Source of the DNA: Haliscomenobacter sp.
GTDB lineage: Bacteria > Bacteroidota > Bacteroidia > Chitinophagales > Saprospiraceae
Direction of reading: 5' to 3'
DNA length: 64,000 nucleotides
Assembly: GCA_016707205.1 (NCBI GenBank)
Contig: JADJHZ010000003.1
Coordinates: 124,001-188,000, forward strand
Positions 10,113 to 19,200 of this stretch are shown here, in pieces. The notes below the pieces were generated by a model. The model was not told the origin of the DNA, did not search any database, and saw only the letters and a list, made by a program, of their open reading frames with translations. Position 1 is the first letter of the stretch, and every line of letters starts with the position of its first letter. The position numbers and the translations under genes were made by a program.

Positions 10113-10206
10113 TTAGTGGCTGGTGGTTGGTGGTTGGTGGCTTTTTTATCCCTCACCACTTAACGACTAACCACTAACCACTTAACCACTAACCACCAAC
10201 CACTAA
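10113..10206. repeat. imperfect inverted repeat of GGTTGGTGG / CCACTAACC words between ftsA and ftsZ
   Basis: The left part (10113-10140) repeats TGGTTGG-type 7-mers. The right part (about 10155-10206) repeats ACTAACC/ACCACTT words that are largely complementary, so the transcript can fold into a long imperfect stem. The ftsA stop codon (10203-10205) lies inside the right part. It could influence the FtsA:FtsZ ratio by termination or RNA processing (inference). Confidence 0.6.
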
Positions 10207-11519
10207 AACTCCGCATCCGGGTCGGCTTCAAACCATTCCCGGGTCTTTTTGAACAGATGTTCGTACCATTTTCCCTGCCCTTCTTCGCGGTTTTGGCTGG
10301 CGATGTCCGCCATTCCCAGTGAGCGGGCTTCCTCGCGGATACGGCCGCGCTGCCGGTCTTCGATCCCTTTAAGCAACAAGCCGATGGCCGTAGCATAAAT
10401 GGGGCTACTCAGTTGTTCGCTATACCCATGGGCGAGTTGTTCCACCGGAATACCGATCCGGGTGCTCATGCCCGTATGGAACTCGGTCAGCTTGTCGATA
10501 TGTTTCAGCAGGGCGCCTCCGCCGGTCAGGACGATCCCTGCAATAAGCTTTCGTTCGTAACCCGATCTGCGGATCTCCCAGATCACGTAATCCAGGATCT
10601 CTTCCACCCGCGCCTGGATGATGCGGGCCAGGTTTTTCTCTGAAATCTCTTTATGATCCCTTCCGCGAACGCCCGGGATGGTAACGATGCGGTTGTCGAA
10701 TACCTCGTCGGCCATGGCAGAGCCAAAGCGCACCTTGAGTTTTTCGGCTTGCTGGATCATCACCGTGCAGCCGTCTTTGATGTCTTTGGTAATGACATTT
10801 CCGCCGAACGGGATAACCGCCGTATGGCGGATAATGCCATCCTGGAAGATGGTAATGTCGGTAGTGCCTCCGCCGATATCGACCAGCGCAACGCCGGCTT
10901 CTTTCTCTTCCTCGCTAAGGACAGCCATCGCGGAAGCGATTGGCTCCAGGGTCATATTGGTTACCCGCAAGCCCGTGCGTTCCACACAGCGGAGAATATT
11001 ATTAGAAGCGGTAATCTGACCGGTGATGATATGGAAATTGGCTTCCAGGCGCACGCCGGACATGCCGATGGGGTCGGTAATGCCCTGTTCGTTGTCCACG
11101 GTATATTCCTGTGGAATGACGTGCAGGATCTTATCCCCTGGAGGAAGGACCAGTTTGAACATATCGGCGATCAGCTTGTCGATATCGTCCTGACTGATCT
11201 CCAGGTGGTCGTTATGCCGCACAAGCAATCCGCGATGTTGCAGGCTTTTGATATGCTGGCCTGCAATCCCAACATGAACGGAATCAAAAGGCGTTTCCAC
11301 CCCCCTGCGGGCGATCTCGGTTGCTTCCGAAATGGCATTTACCGTCTTTTCAATATTGGAAACCACGCCGCGCAGCACCCCTTCAGAATGGACTTTACCC
11401 ACCCCAAGGATTTCCAACTTGCCGTATTCATTCTTCCGCCCGGCAATAGCGCAGACTTTTGTGGTGCCGATGTCCAATGCCACCACAATTTCTGAATTAC
11501 GAGCTGTTGAATCCCTCAT
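10203..11519 (-). CDS. ftsA: cell division protein FtsA
   Basis: Actin-like ATPase that tethers FtsZ filaments to the membrane and recruits later divisome proteins. The 438 residues show the phosphate-1 motif VVALDIGTTKVCAI (about 12-25), the FtsA-specific 1C domain in place of actin subdomain 1B (residues near 85-170), the phosphate-2 motif ALVDIGGGTTDITIF (about 210-224) and the adenosine motif IVLTGGGALL near 335. The C-terminus carries an aromatic, charged stretch (KWYEHLFKKTREWFEADPD) that could serve as the amphipathic membrane helix. Located between ftsQ and ftsZ as in most dcw clusters. Confidence 0.97.
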   Translation of the reverse strand: MRDSTARNSEIVVALDIGTTKVCAIAGRKNEYGKLEILGVGKVHSEGVLRGVVSNIEKTVNAISEATEIARRGVETPFDSVHVGIAGQHIKSLQHRGLLVRHNDHLEISQDDIDKLIADMFKLVLPPGDKILHVIPQEYTVDNEQGITDPIGMSGVRLEANFHIITGQITASNNILRCVERTGLRVTNMTLEPIASAMAVLSEEEKEAGVALVDIGGGTTDITIFQDGIIRHTAVIPFGGNVITKDIKDGCTVMIQQAEKLKVRFGSAMADEVFDNRIVTIPGVRGRDHKEISEKNLARIIQARVEEILDYVIWEIRRSGYERKLIAGIVLTGGGALLKHIDKLTEFHTGMSTRIGIPVEQLAHGYSEQLSSPIYATAIGLLLKGIEDRQRGRIREEARSLGMADIASQNREEGQGKWYEHLFKKTREWFEADPDAEF

Positions 11520-11679
11520 ACTTGTTGTTTTTGTCTGCTGCTTAGGGGTTTCCAGACAGCAGGGTTATCAGTAAGCTTAACAAAAAAAGGTAGTGGGTGT
11601 GGGTGTGGGTAGCGGCGCCTGAAAAGGCGAAAAATATCCGTGTTTCATAGTAAATGTCACCTCAGACTGAAGGAGGCCG

Positions 11680-12453
11680 CTAGCGGCCTACCACCTGTCC
11701 GCGGTATCTCAAATCGATGGCATCGTATTTACGCCACCCCTTGTACGGGATGACTTCCTTGTAGAAAATCCGGAGCTTGCGAAGCTTTTCCGCAGAATCC
11801 CGGTACGGGCCAAACAGGATCTTCTGGTCCCCTACCATGGGCATCAGCACGATCTCTCCGGTATTAGCGACATAGATCTGTTCCACCATGGCATGCAGGA
11901 ACGGATCATCCATTAACTCTTTTGCCAGCAAGAAAATATCTTTCACCCGGTGGCGCTTGCGCTCCAGGAAATCCGGCACGTGGGGAGGAATATACCCGGT
12001 TGCTACCAGTACCCGCACCGAAAAGTGCCGGGAAAGCGGCATTTTAAATCCGTCCTTGTCCAGATAATAATTCAACCCGTTCTGGTCGATGACCCGCAGC
12101 ACCGGTTGGCGCTGATAGACCTTGATATGCAGCACATTGCGCGCATCGACGTACGCGTCGGCATTCAGAATCAAGGGATCTTTTTCGAGGACTTTCTCCA
12201 GGCGGTCTACTTCCAGATCCTTGAGAGCCAGCCCTTCCAGGGCGAAACCAAAACTCCGGTTGATGCTGTTTCGGATATCCTCCGGTTTCACCATCAGGCT
12301 TCCGTCTTCCAACGGCTTGACTACGATATCCAGTTCGCTCACGTGGCTGGATTGCTTAGACTCCACCGCAGAGATCACCAGGGCCGCCCCGAGGAAAACA
12401 GCGACTAACCAGGTAGTTCTTTTGGCCAATATTTTTAGTTCCTCGCGTTTCAT
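11680..12453 (-). CDS. ftsQ: cell division protein FtsQ/DivIB
   Basis: Bitopic divisome protein linking early and late division proteins. The start is taken at the ATG at 12453 (257 aa), because it overlaps the murC stop in an ATGA arrangement typical of coupled translation. The ATG at 12486 would add 11 residues and overlap murC by 37 bp. One membrane helix (about residues 11-30; TTWLVAVFLGAALVISAV) follows a short basic cytoplasmic tail. The periplasmic part holds a POTRA-like segment (LAL/KDLEVDRLEKVLEKDPLI...), then the FtsQ beta domain. Sequence identity in this family is low, so the call rests on position, topology and the visible POTRA-like pattern. Confidence 0.88.
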   Translation of the reverse strand: MKREELKILAKRTTWLVAVFLGAALVISAVESKQSSHVSELDIVVKPLEDGSLMVKPEDIRNSINRSFGFALEGLALKDLEVDRLEKVLEKDPLILNADAYVDARNVLHIKVYQRQPVLRVIDQNGLNYYLDKDGFKMPLSRHFSVRVLVATGYIPPHVPDFLERKRHRVKDIFLLAKELMDDPFLHAMVEQIYVANTGEIVLMPMVGDQKILFGPYRDSAEKLRKLRIFYKEVIPYKGWRKYDAIDLRYRGQVVGR

Positions 12454-13817
12454 GCCTTTAGATTTTCCGGTTTCCGGCTTAGCCAACGCCTGATCGGCTC
12501 TACCAGGGTATCAATATCCCCCGCGCCCAGGGTAAGGAGCACTTCGGGTTTATTTTTGACCAATTCATCCAGCAATTCCCCTTTGGCGAGCAAGCGCTTG
12601 TTCGGGTTTTTCATGCGATCCAGAAGCATTTTTGCGCTGACTCCCGGAATAGGCAGTTCCCTTGCGGGATAGATCTCAAGCAAAACCGGTTCGTCGAGCA
12701 GGTCCAGGGCTTCCGCAAAGCCGTCGGCAAAATCGCGGGTACGGCTAAACAAATGCGGCTGGAACACTCCGGTGATGCGGGCGTTGGGATACAGCGCCTT
12801 TGCCGCCCCAATAGCCGCTTTCAATTCCGTAGGGTGGTGCGCGTAGTCGTCGAAGTAGGCCGTATGCGCATCCCGGAAAATCAGCTCGAACCGGCGTTTT
12901 ACTCCCCGGAAAGAAAGTAATCCTTCCCGGATGGCTTCCTCTTTAACCCCCAGGCTCAGCGCGATGCTGATCGCCACGGTCGCGTTTTCTACGTTATGGC
13001 GGCCGGGCAGTGCGAAGCGCAGGTTTTCCATACGATGTTCCGGCGATACGTAGTCAAAGGCAAAGAACCCTTCTTCCACCCGTAGATTCTTGCTTTGAAA
13101 AACCCCTCCTTCCACCCCGAACGTCCGGACGTCCATTGCTCCGAAAACCGGCTTCAGCATATGCTGTACCCAGAGCGTCCCTCCAGGCTTTAGCTGACGG
13201 GCGAACGCTTTAAACCCCGTGTCCAATAGCGTCTGATGGTCTCCGTAAATATCCAGATGGTCGGGATCGACCGACATAACCGCTGCCACATCCGGGTGCA
13301 AGTGAAGGAACGAGCGGTCAAACTCATCCGCTTCCACCACTACCCAATCGCTTTTGCCTTGAACGAAGTTAGAGCCCAAATTCTGAGCGATCCCGCCCAG
13401 GAAGGCCGTGCAATCAATCCCTCCACAGCGAAGCAAATGCGTAATGATCGATGAGGTAGTCGTTTTGCCATGCGTACCGGCAACGGCCACCGTTTTCATT
13501 CCTTTGCTGATAATCCCCAACACTTCCGCCCGTTTCTTGACAGGAGTTCCGGCAGCCAAAAAATGCTGCAACTCGGCATGCGTTGCCGGGACGGCCGGGG
13601 TATAGATCACCAGATCGACCCCCTTTGGAATAAACCGAACATCCTCCTCGTAATGAACCCGCATTCCTTCGTCCTCCAGCGCCCGCGTCAGAACCGTCTG
13701 AGTGCGGTCGTACCCATGAACCTCCACCCCCCGGCCAAGGAAATACCGGGCTATGGCGCTCATGCCAATGCCTCCGATGCCGATGAAGTAGATTTTTTTG
13801 ATGTCTTGAAGGTTCAT
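12450..13817 (-). CDS. murC: UDP-N-acetylmuramate--L-alanine ligase
   Basis: Cytoplasmic ATP-dependent ligase adding L-Ala to UDP-MurNAc, the first peptide step of the peptidoglycan precursor. Start at ATG 13817 (MNLQDIKKIYFIGIGGIGMSAIA), giving 455 aa. The longer frame opening at 13949 is rejected, because its extra 44 residues are merely the translation of an 8-bp tandem repeat. Motifs: N-terminal Rossmann FIGIGGIGMSA, ATP loop VAGTHGKTTT near 110, DEFDRSF near 165, SVDPDHLDIYGD, and the C-terminal DDYAHHPTE. It overlaps ftsQ by 4 bp. Confidence 0.97.
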   Translation of the reverse strand: MNLQDIKKIYFIGIGGIGMSAIARYFLGRGVEVHGYDRTQTVLTRALEDEGMRVHYEEDVRFIPKGVDLVIYTPAVPATHAELQHFLAAGTPVKKRAEVLGIISKGMKTVAVAGTHGKTTTSSIITHLLRCGGIDCTAFLGGIAQNLGSNFVQGKSDWVVVEADEFDRSFLHLHPDVAAVMSVDPDHLDIYGDHQTLLDTGFKAFARQLKPGGTLWVQHMLKPVFGAMDVRTFGVEGGVFQSKNLRVEEGFFAFDYVSPEHRMENLRFALPGRHNVENATVAISIALSLGVKEEAIREGLLSFRGVKRRFELIFRDAHTAYFDDYAHHPTELKAAIGAAKALYPNARITGVFQPHLFSRTRDFADGFAEALDLLDEPVLLEIYPARELPIPGVSAKMLLDRMKNPNKRLLAKGELLDELVKNKPEVLLTLGAGDIDTLVEPIRRWLSRKPENLKA

Positions 13818-13824
13818 GTTTATA

Positions 13825-13880
13825 GTTGCGAAGTTGCGATGTTGCGAAGTTGCGAAGTTGCGATGTTGCGATGTTGCGAT
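13825..13880. repeat. tandem array of seven 8-bp units (GTTGCGAW)
   Basis: Seven perfect-period units GTTGCGAA/GTTGCGAT run from 13825 to 13880, in the 94-bp gap between murG and murC and only 8 bp from the murC ATG. Because 3 x 8 = 24, one frame stays open and encodes an ATSQHRNF-like repeat. The array sits where the murC ribosome-binding site should be, so unit number could affect murC translation (inference). Confidence 0.85.
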
Positions 13881-13887
13881 GTTGTTG

Positions 13888-13932
13888 GTCGAAGTCTTTA
13901 GACTTCGACTTTTAGCCGGTCTTCGGACCGGC
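13888..13932. repeat. two adjacent palindromes at the murG stop codon
   Basis: GTCGAAGTCT/AGACTTCGAC (13888-13897 / 13900-13909, 2-nt loop) is followed by GCCGGTC/GACCGGC (13915-13921 / 13926-13932, TTCG loop). The second stem encodes the last codons of murG, whose stop (13912-13914) lies between the two palindromes. Its core resembles the GCCGGTC...GACCGGC stem of the dispersed element at 24987, 25144 and 37239. Confidence 0.75.
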
Positions 13933-15048
13933 GTAAATGTATCCGGCAAGTTTCAATACTTCCGCAGCGATATCTTCTGCTGCATCCGGCTTGCCCAGCG
14001 ATTTAATTTTTTCCGCGAGGTTCTGCCGAAGCTCCGGCTGGTCGATCAGCCGAAAAACTTCCGGCCAGAGGTTGGCTTTGGCTTCACTATTTTTCACCAT
14101 GACCGCAGCTTCCTGATCAGCCAATGCCCGGGCGTTTTTGGTCTGGTGATCTTCCGCCACGAAGGGGGAAGGAACCAGGATGGCCGGTTTCCCGATCAGG
14201 CACAGCTCGGAGATGGTTAGTGCTCCCGCCCGGCAGATCACCAGATCAGCAGCGGCGTAGGCCATGTCCATGCGCTCCAGGAAGGGCACTATGCGCACCT
14301 GGGGCAAACGGCCTGCATCCGTTTCTTTAAACCGATCAAAATACAACTTCCCGGTTTGCCAGATCACCTGCACTTCCGGGCGCGCTTTCAGCCATTCGCT
14401 TGCTTCTGCGGCCGCTTCGTTCAGGGCCAGGGCGCCAAGGCTGCCTCCAAAGAGCAAGACCACTGGTTTTTGCGGGTCCAGGCCAAAAAAAGAAACGGCT
14501 TCCGCTTTGCTGATTTGCCTGGATAACACTTCCGTGCGCACCGGATTTCCGGTTAGGATCAGCTTCTCTTGCGGGAAATAGCGTTCCATTCCCGAGTAAG
14601 CTACGCAAATGGTTTGCACGCGTTTGGCCAAAAGCCGGTTGGTGACCCCTGCGTAGGAATTTTGCTCCTGGATCAGCGCCGGGATTCCCATACGGGTCGC
14701 CACGTCGAGCAGGGGGCCGCTGGCAAAACCGCCCACGCCCACCGCTACCTGAGGCCGGAAGGACCGCAGAATCCGCCATGCCGAGAACAAGCTGCTGGCC
14801 AGCTTAAGGGGGAAAAGCAAATTCTGCGCGCTGAGCGACCGCTGAAACCCGCTGATCCACAAACCTTTTATCGGATATCCCGCTTTAGGGACCCGCTCCA
14901 TTTCCATTCGTCCTTTTGCGCCAACGAACAAAATTTCCGCCTCCGGCGCCTTCGCTTTAATGGCATCCGCAATAGCAATAGCAGGGAAGATGTGCCCCCC
15001 CGTGCCGCCGCCGCTGATGATTATTCTAACCGATGATGCCATTTTCAT
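13912..15048 (-). CDS. murG: undecaprenyldiphospho-muramoylpentapeptide beta-N-acetylglucosaminyltransferase
   Basis: GT28-family peripheral membrane enzyme converting lipid I to lipid II. 378 aa from ATG 15048 (or 15042). The N-terminal G-loop IIISGGGTGGHIFPA and second loop VGVGGFASGPLL, the nucleotide-binding LLFGGSLGAL near 195 and the C-terminal CRAGALTISEL near 265 are all present, as is the hydrophobic membrane-docking patch around residues 70-90. Its final residues (AGPKTG) are encoded by a palindromic element, so the natural tail may have been replaced. Lies between ftsW and murC. Confidence 0.97.
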   Translation of the reverse strand: MKMASSVRIIISGGGTGGHIFPAIAIADAIKAKAPEAEILFVGAKGRMEMERVPKAGYPIKGLWISGFQRSLSAQNLLFPLKLASSLFSAWRILRSFRPQVAVGVGGFASGPLLDVATRMGIPALIQEQNSYAGVTNRLLAKRVQTICVAYSGMERYFPQEKLILTGNPVRTEVLSRQISKAEAVSFFGLDPQKPVVLLFGGSLGALALNEAAAEASEWLKARPEVQVIWQTGKLYFDRFKETDAGRLPQVRIVPFLERMDMAYAAADLVICRAGALTISELCLIGKPAILVPSPFVAEDHQTKNARALADQEAAVMVKNSEAKANLWPEVFRLIDQPELRQNLAEKIKSLGKPDAAEDIAAEVLKLAGYIYAGPKTG

Positions 15049-15089
15049 TTAGTTATTCCTTCCGGGGATCAAGCCCCCGTTTCTCTTTT

Positions 15090-16229
15090 TCAAGACTCCA
15101 GCGATTCCACGTACCTGCTCACGCTCAGGATCACCCCAAAGGCCAGGCAACTGAACATGATGGACGTACCGCCCATACTCACCATAGGCAACGTCACCCC
15201 GGTAACGGGGACCAAATGCGTTGCTACGGCCATATTGATAAAGGCCTGTAAGACCATACTTATGCTCAACCCGATCGCTACAATCGCCCCAAACGCCTTG
15301 GGGCTTTTGGTCACCAACCGCGTTACCCGGAAAAACAGCACCACGTACATGGAGATCAAGATAGCGCCTCCAATAATGCCATATTCTTCGCAGATAATGG
15401 CGTAGATAAAATCGGCATAAGGAGAAGGCAGGTAATTGCGCTGGATGCTGTTGCCCGGGCCGGCGCCCAGCCACTCTCCGTTTGCGATCGCAATTTTAGC
15501 CTGTTGCACCTGATATCCTCCATTGGGGTCGAACATAAAATCATTCACCCTGGAGATCCAGGTCTCTACCCGGATGTACTCCGGAAAATAATTTCCCAAC
15601 GTTACAAGGACCCCAAACGTCACCACCCCCAGGAACAGGAGGAGCCCAATGTATTGCAGCGACACCCGCCCAACCACCATCATGAGTACGCAGGTAAAAA
15701 ACAGCAAAACCGCTGAGGAAAGGTCCGCCGGCGCGATCAATCCACATACGATCAACACGGGGACGATGATCGGAATAAACGCGCTGTGCAGGTCCTTGAT
15801 GTACTCCTGTTTTCCGGAGATCGTGCGCGCCACATACAGGATCAGCGCCAGTTTGGCGAGGTCGGAGGGTTGGAATGTACGTCCGATAAACGGAATTTCG
15901 ATCCAGCGGCGGGCGTCGTTAATGTTCACCCCAAAGACCAGCGTATAGAGCAGCAACGGGATGGCGATCATCATCAACCCGGGCGCAAGCCGGCTGAACA
16001 GGCTATAATTCATCAAATGCACGACATAGACCAGCACCAAGCCTCCCATGAGGATTATCCCGTGCCGGATGAGGTACGCCTCCGTATTCCCTCCTTGCTT
16101 GAGGTAAGCGAGCGTTCCGGTAGAACTGTAAACCCCCAGAAGAGAGAAAACAGCCAAAACGGCGATCACTGCCCAAATAGAGCGATCGCCCCGTAATTCC
16201 GCGCTTAGCCTGGCAATTACTGTCGACAT
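15090..16229 (-). CDS. ftsW: SEDS-family peptidoglycan polymerase FtsW
   Basis: Polytopic inner membrane glycan polymerase of the divisome, working with FtsI. 379 aa with about ten hydrophobic segments; SEDS hallmarks include the AGxQPSDLAKLALILY-like motif (RTFQPSDLAKLALILYVAR near 130), the large periplasmic loop after GNYFPEYIRVETW with QVQQAKIAIANGEWLGAGPGNS, and the C-terminal GVTLPMVSMGGTS. Position between murD and murG argues for FtsW rather than RodA. Confidence 0.96.
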   Translation of the reverse strand: MSTVIARLSAELRGDRSIWAVIAVLAVFSLLGVYSSTGTLAYLKQGGNTEAYLIRHGIILMGGLVLVYVVHLMNYSLFSRLAPGLMMIAIPLLLYTLVFGVNINDARRWIEIPFIGRTFQPSDLAKLALILYVARTISGKQEYIKDLHSAFIPIIVPVLIVCGLIAPADLSSAVLLFFTCVLMMVVGRVSLQYIGLLLFLGVVTFGVLVTLGNYFPEYIRVETWISRVNDFMFDPNGGYQVQQAKIAIANGEWLGAGPGNSIQRNYLPSPYADFIYAIICEEYGIIGGAILISMYVVLFFRVTRLVTKSPKAFGAIVAIGLSISMVLQAFINMAVATHLVPVTGVTLPMVSMGGTSIMFSCLAFGVILSVSRYVESLES

Positions 16230-16233
16230 AAAT

Positions 16234-17553
16234 CTAATTTTCCGTTTCGCGTTTTAATTCCCGGACCGCCTCGCGAAACTGATCTCCGCGGTCCTCGTAG
16301 TTTTTAAACAGATCGAAACTGGCGCATGCCGGGGATAAAAGCACCGCATCCCCCGGCCGGGCAAAACCCGCAGCTGCGTTTACCGCTGCTTTGGCGCTTC
16401 CCGTTTCAAGGAGGGGTTTCCCCAGGGAACCAAACGCCTCGACGATCTTCCGGTTATCTACCCCCAAACAGACAATTGCGCGGGCCTTTTCCCGGACAAA
16501 TTCAACGAGCGAAGCATAGTCGTTCCCTTTATCCTGTCCGCCAACGATCCAGACAAAAGGCTGGTTCGTTGCCTGTAACGCGTAAAACGCCGACTCCACA
16601 TTCGTGGCTTTGCTGTCGTTATAGTACGCCACACCTGCGATTTCGGCCACCCACTCCATCCGGTGCGGAGCGTTCACATACGAGGACAGCCCCTCCTGTA
16701 TAAGCTCCGCCGGCACGCCCATCGCCTGGGCTGCGTGGATGGCAAACAGCGCATTCATCGCGTTGTGCAGGCCTTTCAGCCTGCTCTTGTTGAGGTCATA
16801 TTCGAGGCCTCCTGCGTTCAGGAAGCCGTCCCGGACCATATCCAGCCGAATCTCCTGGGCTTTGCCCGGTATCCGGGTTTTCCCGAAATATTCCATCGTC
16901 AGCGGATCACTCCCGTTGTAGAGAAAGAGATCCTCCGGGCCTTGGTTTTCAATAATCCGAAACTTGGCCCGTGCGTAGTTTTCCATCTGGTAATCGTAGC
17001 GGTCCAGATGATCCGGTGTGATATTGAGCAACATGGCGATATGGGGCCGGAAATCCCGGATATCATCCAGTTGAAAACTACTCAGTTCAAGCACGTGGAC
17101 CGGGCTTTCCCGCTCCAACACGTTCAGAGCAAAACTTTTGCCGACATTCCCTCCTAAGGCGGCGTCGATGCCGCACTGCCGGAGCAGATGCCAGGTCAGC
17201 CTGGTCGTTGTCGTTTTCCCGTTCGTTCCGGTTATGGCAAGGATCGTTCCTTTGGCAAACCAGGAAGCGAACTCGATTTCCGAGATCAGCTCGATCTTTC
17301 GGTTGCGGATCTCCCGGATCAGCGGGGCCTTTTCGGGTATCCCCGGGCTTTTGATCGCCAAATCGGCATCGAGTATCCGCGATTCCGTGTGGCCCCCTTC
17401 TTCAAAAGCAATCCCATGAGCAGCCAGCGCTTGCCGGTATTCCGGCTTCAAGGCGCCCCGGTCCGAAACAAAGACCTCAAAGCCTTGTTTCTGGGCCAGC
17501 AAAGCCGCCCCTACCCCACTTTCTCCAGCGCCCAAAACGACTACTTTTTTCAT
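16234..17553 (-). CDS. murD: UDP-N-acetylmuramoyl-L-alanine--D-glutamate ligase
   Basis: Adds D-Glu to UDP-MurNAc-L-Ala in the cytoplasm. 439 aa: N-terminal VVVLGAGESGVGAALLA, ATP loop AITGTNGKTTTTRL near 112, NITPDHLDRY near 185, YYNDSKATNVES near 315 and LLSPACASFDLFKNYEDRG at the C-terminus. The gap to the upstream mraY (about 230 bp) holds a large inverted-repeat element, so this is a possible transcriptional break inside the cluster. Confidence 0.97.
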   Translation of the reverse strand: MKKVVVLGAGESGVGAALLAQKQGFEVFVSDRGALKPEYRQALAAHGIAFEEGGHTESRILDADLAIKSPGIPEKAPLIREIRNRKIELISEIEFASWFAKGTILAITGTNGKTTTTRLTWHLLRQCGIDAALGGNVGKSFALNVLERESPVHVLELSSFQLDDIRDFRPHIAMLLNITPDHLDRYDYQMENYARAKFRIIENQGPEDLFLYNGSDPLTMEYFGKTRIPGKAQEIRLDMVRDGFLNAGGLEYDLNKSRLKGLHNAMNALFAIHAAQAMGVPAELIQEGLSSYVNAPHRMEWVAEIAGVAYYNDSKATNVESAFYALQATNQPFVWIVGGQDKGNDYASLVEFVREKARAIVCLGVDNRKIVEAFGSLGKPLLETGSAKAAVNAAAGFARPGDAVLLSPACASFDLFKNYEDRGDQFREAVRELKRETEN

Positions 17554-17580
17554 GCTTTTTCACTTTTCTCTAGAAGCTAT

Positions 17581-17767
17581 CTCAAAACCCTGTTCAGGGT
17601 GTGGGCGGCCTCCCCTAACCCCTCCAAAGGAGGGGAACCGTGTGCGCAAGGGTAAAGAAAAAGCATCGAAATTAAGATTTCATTACCTTCTCTTGTTGCT
17701 CCCCCTCCTTTGGAGGGGGTTGGGGGGAGGCCCAACGGTGGTTTAAGCAGCCTGCCAAAGTTTTGAG
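17581..17767. repeat. inverted-repeat element inserted between mraY and murD
   Basis: Outer arms CTCAAAAC (17581-17588) and GTTTTGAG (17760-17767) enclose two facing near-copies of a ~30-bp unit (17608-17636 and 17702-17732). Each is a palindrome around CCTCCAAAGGAGG / CCTCCTTTGGAGG flanked by CCTAACC/GGTTGGGG. An ACCCTG-TT-CAGGGT hairpin sits at about 17587-17600. No coding capacity. The structure suggests a non-autonomous mobile or extragenic palindromic element. Confidence 0.7.
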
Positions 17768-17786
17768 TTACTTTCTGGTTCCTTTT

Positions 17787-19052
17787 CTAGCGAACTTTCA
17801 ACGTGATCATCGTAATCACGGCTAAAAGGATGCCTACGATCCAGAACCGGGTGACGATTTTCACTTCGTGCTGCCCTTTTTTCTGGTAATGGTGGTGCAG
17901 CGGCGACATCAGAAAAATCCGCCTTCCCTCGCCGTATTTTCGCTTCGTATATTTAAAATAGGCTACCTGAAGGATGACCGACAGGTTTTCTACCAAAAAG
18001 ATGCCGCAAAGGATGGGTATCAGAAGTTCTTTCCGAAGCAGGAGGGCCATCGCCGCAATAATCCCGCCAAGGGTCAAACTTCCGGTGTCTCCCATAAACA
18101 CCTGGGCCGGGTAGGCATTGTACCACAAAAACCCGACGCAGGCGCCCACCATACACGCCGCGAAGATCACCAGCTCGCCCGCTCCCGGCAAATGCAGGAT
18201 GTTCAGGTAGTTGGCGGCAATCGCGTTGCCGGAGACATAGGCGAAAATCCCGAGAGCCGAGCCAATGATCCCCGAAACGCCCGTTGCGAGGCCGTCGAGG
18301 CCATCGGTCAGGTTGGCGGCATTCGAAACGGCAGCCACGATAAAGATCACCAGCGGCACGAACAACAACCAGACCCATTTCCGGGCGCCTTCCTTGTCAA
18401 GCGGCAGTAACCAGGCATAATCCAGGTGGTTTCCTTTGATGAAGGGCACGTTGGTCAGGTTCGTCTTGTAATCGCCTTTTTCGATGGTCCGCTCCCCTTC
18501 TTCGACATAGATCAGCGACCCTCTGCGGTCCCGGTTGTCTAAGCCGACTTCCTTTGCTACGGAGGTTTCCATGCGCACCACGATATCCTGATTCCAGAGC
18601 ATGGTCAGAGCGATGATCAACCCCAAGCCTACCTGGCCCAGGATCTTGAACTTCCCGCTCAACCCCTTTTTGTCCTTTTTGAACACCTTGATGTAATCAT
18701 CGATAAACCCGATGATGGCCATCCAGGTGGTCGAAAGGATCATCAGGATGACGTACACGTTGTCCAGCCGGGCCATCAGCAGGCAAGGAATCAGTACGGC
18801 CATAATGATGATCACGCCGCCCATGGTAGGGGTGCCGCTTTTCTGGGTTTGTCCCTCCAGGCCGAGTTCGCGAACGGTTTCTCCGATCTGAAGCCGCCGC
18901 AAGTAATCGATGATCTTCCTTCCCATCAGGAGGGAAATGATCAATGAAATGATGACGGCGACCCCGGCACGAAACGTAATGTACTGAAACAAACCTGCTC
19001 CCGGAATATGGCCCAGGATGGAATTTAGCCAATCAATCAGGTAGATTACCAT
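17787..19052 (-). CDS. mraY: phospho-N-acetylmuramoyl-pentapeptide-transferase
   Basis: Integral membrane enzyme transferring phospho-MurNAc-pentapeptide to undecaprenyl phosphate (lipid I synthesis). 421 aa, about ten transmembrane helices. The conserved cytoplasmic motifs are present: FIDDYIKVFKKDKKGLSGKFK (Asp pair near 117), NAANLTDGLDGLATG near 250, and the C-terminal MSPLHHHYQKKGQHE. The loop near residues 165-235 is longer than in E. coli MraY (360 aa), a feature I associate with Bacteroidota homologues. Confidence 0.97.
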   Translation of the reverse strand: MVIYLIDWLNSILGHIPGAGLFQYITFRAGVAVIISLIISLLMGRKIIDYLRRLQIGETVRELGLEGQTQKSGTPTMGGVIIIMAVLIPCLLMARLDNVYVILMILSTTWMAIIGFIDDYIKVFKKDKKGLSGKFKILGQVGLGLIIALTMLWNQDIVVRMETSVAKEVGLDNRDRRGSLIYVEEGERTIEKGDYKTNLTNVPFIKGNHLDYAWLLPLDKEGARKWVWLLFVPLVIFIVAAVSNAANLTDGLDGLATGVSGIIGSALGIFAYVSGNAIAANYLNILHLPGAGELVIFAACMVGACVGFLWYNAYPAQVFMGDTGSLTLGGIIAAMALLLRKELLIPILCGIFLVENLSVILQVAYFKYTKRKYGEGRRIFLMSPLHHHYQKKGQHEVKIVTRFWIVGILLAVITMITLKVR

Positions 19053-19200
19053 ACAATTTAGATTGAGTTCGAACTCCGAAATGGAGTCGTAAAATTAGCA
19101 ATTCCACCCGGACCCCAAAACGGTAGTCAGGCCCCGGCTCGCTATCTTTTTGAAAGCGGAATCCATTGGGGGTACGTGCTTGTTTTTCCCACATGTCAAG

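Noticed and set aside
13818..13949. Longer N-terminus for MurC
   Set aside because: The extra 44 residues translate the 8-bp tandem repeat; the family starts at MNLQDIKKIYFIGIGG.
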